Source of the DNA: Heterostelium album PN500
Taxonomy: Eukaryota > Evosea > Eumycetozoa > Acytosteliales > Acytosteliaceae
NCBI RefSeq assembly: GCF_000004825.1
Contig: NW_008805092.1
Span: 620,001-684,000, forward strand
Direction: 5' to 3'
Length of the DNA stretch: 64,000 nucleotides
Shown here: piece after piece, positions 59,216-64,000 of the stretch
Numbering within the stretch: the first letter of the stretch is position 1
Layout: each line of letters starts with the position of its first letter
Program-made: the position numbers and the translations under genes
Notes under the pieces: generated by a model
Databases searched by the model: none
What the model was told of the DNA's origin: nothing
What the model saw: only the letters and a program-made list of their open reading frames with translations

Positions 59216-60046
59216 TCAACAAACAACTATAACAACTATAAAACAAAACCAATATTATATTTATTTTTATATAACTACTACACAAAACCACTTTCTTTAT
59301 CAACAACAACAACAAATATTACAATCATTGTATAATAGCATGTAATATATATAAATAATATATGTGCATGTTCAATAATCATATAACAACCAATTTTCAC
59401 ATAATATAATGATTTTTTTTTCTTTTTCTCTCCCTATTAGAGCCCAATCAAAGATTTCTCTAATGAATCAATAATATTAATAAAGAAGGACTTAAACATC
59501 CTTTCCTCTTATCATTGGTTGGTTGGTAGATAGGTTGTAGGTAATCTGTGTTGTAAGGCGACCATAATAAAGCAACAACTGACATTAAATGCAAAAATTT
59601 GATATACATTAAAAATATCAAAATATAAATCAATTATTGTGATGTTGTAGTCATTCATATGCACTTTAGATGATCACAACTTATTATACAACCAATTAAT
59701 TAAAAAGGATTTTGTATACAAATTAAATAATCTCTATTTTTTTTTCTATTTTTTTTTTGAATATCTAATTGATAATGTTTCATAGATTTACTATTTTAGT
59801 TTGAGGTACGAATGAATTATATTACCTATAGCGATGTATACATGTTGAAAAAGGTTTATTTTAATTTATTATTACTTTGTATGTATCTATATTTGTATCA
59901 AAAGTTGGGTTGTGGTGATGGTGATTTGTGAATGATATCTTGTAGCCAAAGATATTTCATTATTAGGTGTTATATTCTTTGTTTCCAATTTACTTTCACA
60001 TATTGTTGTAATAATAATATTATCGAGCAATATTTCTATAAGTTGT
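59216..60046. other. intergenic, convergent 3' flanks
   Basis: 3' flank of the SNARE gene and of the ATP-synthase-like gene. The sequence near 59440-59590 is less AT-rich than its surroundings and could carry a small RNA, but I found no box set that would name it. Confidence 0.4.
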
Positions 60047-60198
60047 TTAGTGGTGACCATGACCGTGCTTGTCCTTGAAGAGTTCTGGGTGTTGCAATCT
60101 TTGTACCTTTTCCCAATAGACTATAAAATAAAGATTTATTTTGTTAATAAATATATTTTATCGTGTTAATATTATAACTATTAATTGTTATGATTATG

Positions 60199-60294
<96 letters not shown>

Positions 60295-60877
60295 AATAGA
60301 AACATTCATTTATTATTATCATAACTGTTGTTGAAAATAATGATCTATACAGCTGTAGTGGTATCTAATCTGAAGTATTTTGTTGATTAATCGACAATTC
60401 AACAAACTTATTGATAATGTTGAATTAATGATCAAAATATGTTTAATTAAGTGATATAAATCCAATCTATCTTTTCTAAAATGTTTTAAATCTGTCAAAT
60501 CTGTATTTCCAATAGATTTCTATGTTTTGCTGCTAAACTTGATCTATTGTATATTTAAAATATAGGTGTTGTAACTACTACTGCTGCTGCTGTTGTTGTT
60601 GTTGTTTGCTGCTATTATTTTTATATGATTATAGTTATATTTATGTTAGATTCATACGTGATTCCTTTCTGGCTTTGTCTATAATTGGTGATTGTAAACA
60701 AATTAGTATTGTGATGATCTTCAAGAGTAGTAAAAAAATAAAATAAAAAAGATACATACCATCGATACCCATATGTACCTTGACGATCAAAGCAGACCAG
60801 GCACCAGCACCGACGAGGAATGGCCAGAATTGCTTGACTTGGTAGTTGAAGAATTGTCCGAGTGGTTGTTGTCTCAT
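60047..60877 (-). CDS. Tiny mitochondrial protein, ATP synthase 6-kDa subunit candidate
   Basis: Exons 60877-60760 and 60120-60047 join in frame across a 639-bp intron to 63 aa. N-terminus MRQQPLGQFFNYQVKQFWP, then FLVGAGAWSALIVKVHMGI, resembles plant ATP synthase 6-kDa subunit (MR..P...FF....K..WPFLVGF....IITK). The C-terminal exon is YWEKVQRLQHPELFKDKHG and HGHH. One membrane helix is predicted. In plants this protein is an Fo-associated mitochondrial inner-membrane subunit. The intron, the longest in the window, contains a long ATT repeat. Confidence 0.6.
60198..60292. repeat. (ATT)n microsatellite inside an intron
   Basis: About 31 uninterrupted ATT units in the intron of the ATP-synthase-like gene. 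It is the longest pure triplet array in the window. It is noncoding here, unlike the CAA/AAT arrays in exons. Confidence 0.95.
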
Positions 60878-62532
60878 TGTGATAAACAATAAATTATAAT
60901 ATAAAAATGATAATATCAATAAAAAATTATGACGATCAAATCATTCGAATATTATTGTGTGAAAATATTTTTTTTATTTTTTCATTTTTTTTCATTTTTT
61001 TTTCAATTTTTCCTTTGAACGTTACTATGCTAAAATATTATTTCTTTGGGTCGTGAAGATATTCAAAACAGTTTAACCATTCACCTGATTATATTTATTA
61101 TTATCAACAAAAATGAATTGTTTTTTTTTTTTTTTCACATCAAGTATTCTTTGTAAAGATAGAAAATTAATATTTCAGTATTTTTTTGACTGTGAAACAA
61201 GTTGTTTTTTATTGGGTTGTGATAAAAAAATCCAAAAACCTTTGTTGTAAAAGTTCTTTGCAACAATGACGGATTTTCAATGCTTATGAAAAGTAATCTG
61301 TATGTGGATGTTCAAGGTTCAAAATCTGGACGTCTTAGTGAAACATAAAACAGAAAGGAATGGATTTAGATCTGACAAATTTGGTAAAAAAAGTGGTTAG
61401 GTCCATTTCCTATTTCATTTGACTACTCATAGGTCAACATCCAATCTAAGGGATCAAAATTCTTTGAACTCAAAGATTTTATATCTTTACCTTTAATTAT
61501 TGTGGTGAGAAAGATAATGTTAATCATGATTGCGTAAAGTTGTCGTTGGTTCAAAGTTGGTTAGACAGGAGTGGTTACATCAAATTTTACTAAAAAAGTT
61601 TTATTTTCACAATATTGTCCATTTTTTTTTTTAATTTTTTTTTGCAAATTATCTAACTCTATTAATTTTGATGAAGAAAAAAAAAAAACGACTAAAACCA
61701 AAATTTTATCTATATTACACCATTTGTCTTTTATAGTTTTTTTTTTATATATTTTCAAATTGTATGTAGGTAATAATTTAATTAAATTAAAATAATATTC
61801 AAAAGTAGTATATGTTTGTATTAGTGTATAAAAATAGATTGAGGTATCAGGCTGTCAATCGACATTTTTTGCAATTAATTAAGATCTAGTTGTAATTTTA
61901 CTTTTTAGTATTATTTTTGTCAAATAATTGAATTGACATTATTAGTAATAATTTTTGTTTTTGTTTTTTCAATTTCATATTTATATACAAAAATAGCTAT
62001 TTTTCATACAACGACATAATATAGTGTGTAAGTTTATCAAAAGTTTTTAGTTTCTAAAAAAAATAAGGTATATCCCTAGTTATTATTAAGATATGTGTGT
62101 TTTGTCTGACTTGACTAATACCACACACACACTACTAGAGATTCCCTCCAATTTTTAGTTTGTGAAACTAAAAAACACACACATTCATAATTTACACCAT
62201 CTACCACATATAATATCCTCTTATTTCTTTATTTCACAAGAATAATAGCAAATATTATAATATTTGAATAAACTTTGAAAAATCAATAGTAATAAAAACA
62301 ATAATAATAATAATAATTAATATTTTGTTTTAAGATATCAGTTATAAAAAATCCAGATAGAAAGATAGATTATCATTTTTTTTGTATGAATCATAAAAAA
62401 ACGATACATCAAATTAACACAAAATATTTATCATATGATATTATCATTTTTTATTTTTTTTACAAAATAAAAACAATATATTAATTTATTTTAAAACAAT
62501 AAATAAATATAGTAGTTAGATAGATAGAAAAA
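60878..62532. other. intergenic, 1.65 kb
   Basis: Divergent promoters of the ATP-synthase-like gene and the desaturase gene. Poly-T and poly-A runs, and a CA repeat (CCACACACACACTAC) near 62120. Open frames at 61561-61795 on both strands are Lys/Phe/Ile low complexity and rejected. Nothing else was recognised. Confidence 0.5.
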
Positions 62533-63687
62533 ATGGGTAAAGGTAAAGGAGCAAGCACAAAGGAGAGAGTTAGATATCCATCGAAATCGGGTGTACCACC
62601 ACTGGATGGTACAGGACCAATGGAGAAATACGATCCAAAGGATGAGTATATTCGTGTGGAGGCAGTACAACAACATTGGACCAGAAGAAAGCTCATCTCA
62701 CAAAAGTACCCAGAGGTACTCAACTTCCCAACCTATCATACACCAACTGCATTCTGGGTGGTTGCATTGGTTTCTGCACTGATGATTACAGCCAAGATGA
62801 TGGAGAACGCCTCATTCTTGACCATCTTGTTGGTCTCATATGTTTTCGGAGCAACTGTTTCACACGCTCTCTGGGTATTAATTCATGAGCTCACTCATGA
62901 CCTTGTATTCAAAGAAGGTACAATGAACAGTATCTTCCTTTTAATTGCCGATCTTCCACATCTCATTCCAGCTGGTGTCAGCTTCCGTCATTATCACAGA
63001 GTATGTTTGAAACAAAAAAAGAAAACAATATCCTTTTCATTTCTAACTTCTTTATTTATTTTTGTTTTGTTTAAAAACTATTAGCTTCATCATTCATTCT
63101 TGAATGAAACTTACACTGATCCAGATGTACCAATTCCATATGAAAATTCAATTCTTGGACACTCACCACTTGGTAAGGCAATTTGGTTCTGTTTCTACTC
63201 GATTGTCATTGCTTTGAGATCGGCTTTCTATCCATTGAAGGATCAATCGCCATTCGGTATCTGGATGGTCTTGAACTACATTTGCAACATTGCGTTCACC
63301 TATTTAATGAGCCAATGGGTTGGTACTTGGGGTATGGTCTATTTGATTCTCTCTTCGTTGATGTCGGTCGGATTCTTGATGCATCCACTCGGTGCACGTT
63401 GGATCGCCGAGCATTTCGCCGTCACCCAATCCGAGCAAGAGACCTACTCGACCTACGGTATCATCAACACCCTCGGTTTCAACATTGGTTATCACAATGA
63501 GCACCACGATTTCGTACGTGTTCCATGGATCTACTTGCCAAGATTGACATCGATCGCCTCTGAATACTACACCAAGGGATTGCGTTACCACACCTCCTAC
63601 TGGAGAGTCTTATACGAGTTTTTGAATCAAGACGATTTCACTTTCAACAGCAGAGTCGTCAGAAATCCAAAGCAAAGAGTCGACTAA
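62533..63687 (+). CDS. des1: Sphingolipid delta-4 desaturase (DES1)
   Basis: Exons 62533-63000 and 63085-63687 join in frame to 356 aa. The three histidine boxes of the desaturase family are present: HELTHD, HxxHH rebuilt across the splice (RHYHR then LHHSF) and NEHHD. They lie with several membrane helices (TAFWVVALVSALMITAKMM, LLVSYVFGATVSHALWVLI). The N-terminal lipid-desaturase head (EKYDPKDEYIRVEAVQQHW, RRKLISQKYPEVLNF) is that of DEGS1. The enzyme makes the trans double bond that turns dihydroceramide into ceramide in the ER. Codon use is GC-richer in exon 2, consistent with good expression. Confidence 0.95.
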
Positions 63688-64000
63688 ATTTATAAATTAC
63701 ATTAAATATATATATACAATCATATATCAACAATTTTTGTCACAATACTCCTCAAACAACAACGAACAAAGTAATATTACTTTAACATTAACTTTTTCAT
63801 TTCCCAGTTCATCTTCTTATACAAATAATTAGGAGATTAATAATAATAATAGCAACAACAAATAAATTATTTAAATAACCAACTTGGTAGTTTGAAACTA
63901 TTTTGTCAATTTTGGTTTAAAAATATATATATATTGTATTTTTACATTTGTTATTTTCTATTTATTTAAATTAATTATAGTTTTGTATTCATATATTGAG
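63688..64000. other. 3' flank of the desaturase gene to the window end
   Basis: AT-rich; nothing recognised. Confidence 0.4.

Noticed and set aside
61561-61795. Overlapping frames on both strands upstream of the desaturase
   Set aside because: Low-complexity Lys/Phe/Ile from A/T runs; no splice or start support.

Overview
The window looks like nuclear DNA of a dictyostelid social amoeba. It is very AT-rich, has short AT-rich GT..AG introns (mostly about 57-110 bp), long poly-Gln, poly-Asn and Thr/Ser tracts, homopolymer-rich intergenic DNA, amoeba-type ankyrin and leucine-rich-repeat proteins, and secreted Ser/Thr/Gly surface proteins. The species cannot be fixed from the sequence. I count 22 intact-looking protein genes, one of them a long frame interrupted by a single in-frame stop, plus three decayed genes, one tRNA gene, one tRNA-like locus in permuted order, and a nested transposon cluster.

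Left part (1-24.6 kb): a cysteine protease of the ACTMAP family, a poly-Gln Mediator-like subunit (MED29 candidate), a secreted beta-helix protein, two decayed genes (bZIP-like and ankyrin-like), an unrecognised two-exon gene with an in-frame TAG, two tandem GPI-type N-glycosylated surface proteins with duplicated upstream DNA, a large secreted protein with a weakly suggested GH16-like domain and a C-terminal anchor signal, a cornichon, a CNNM-type metal transporter and an ankyrin-like protein.

Transposon cluster (about 25.2-31.3 kb): a LINE ORF2 tail, an LTR element (26352-31137, flanked by AATCT repeats) and a 1.56-kb DNA transposon sitting inside its right LTR. All lie directly downstream of a minus-strand tRNA-Val(AAC) gene, the tRNA-flank niche that dictyostelid retroelements are known to use.

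Right part (31.9-64 kb): the FCP1 CTD phosphatase, the permuted tRNA-like locus (35330-35397), three tandem ARF-like GTPases sharing an upstream block, a 1590-residue DENN-WD40 protein, a class I histone deacetylase, a WDR26/GID7-type ubiquitin-ligase subunit, an LRR relic, an SDR oxidoreductase, a Mit_KHE1 mitochondrial protein, a possible bL31m, RAMP4/SERP1, a Qc-SNARE, a tiny ATP-synthase-like subunit and a sphingolipid delta-4 desaturase. These are ordinary housekeeping functions (transcription and chromatin, secretory pathway, mitochondria, lipids) with no operon-like logic. Exon joins were worked out by eye from GT..AG sites and reading-frame continuity; all joined models are multiples of three unless stated.
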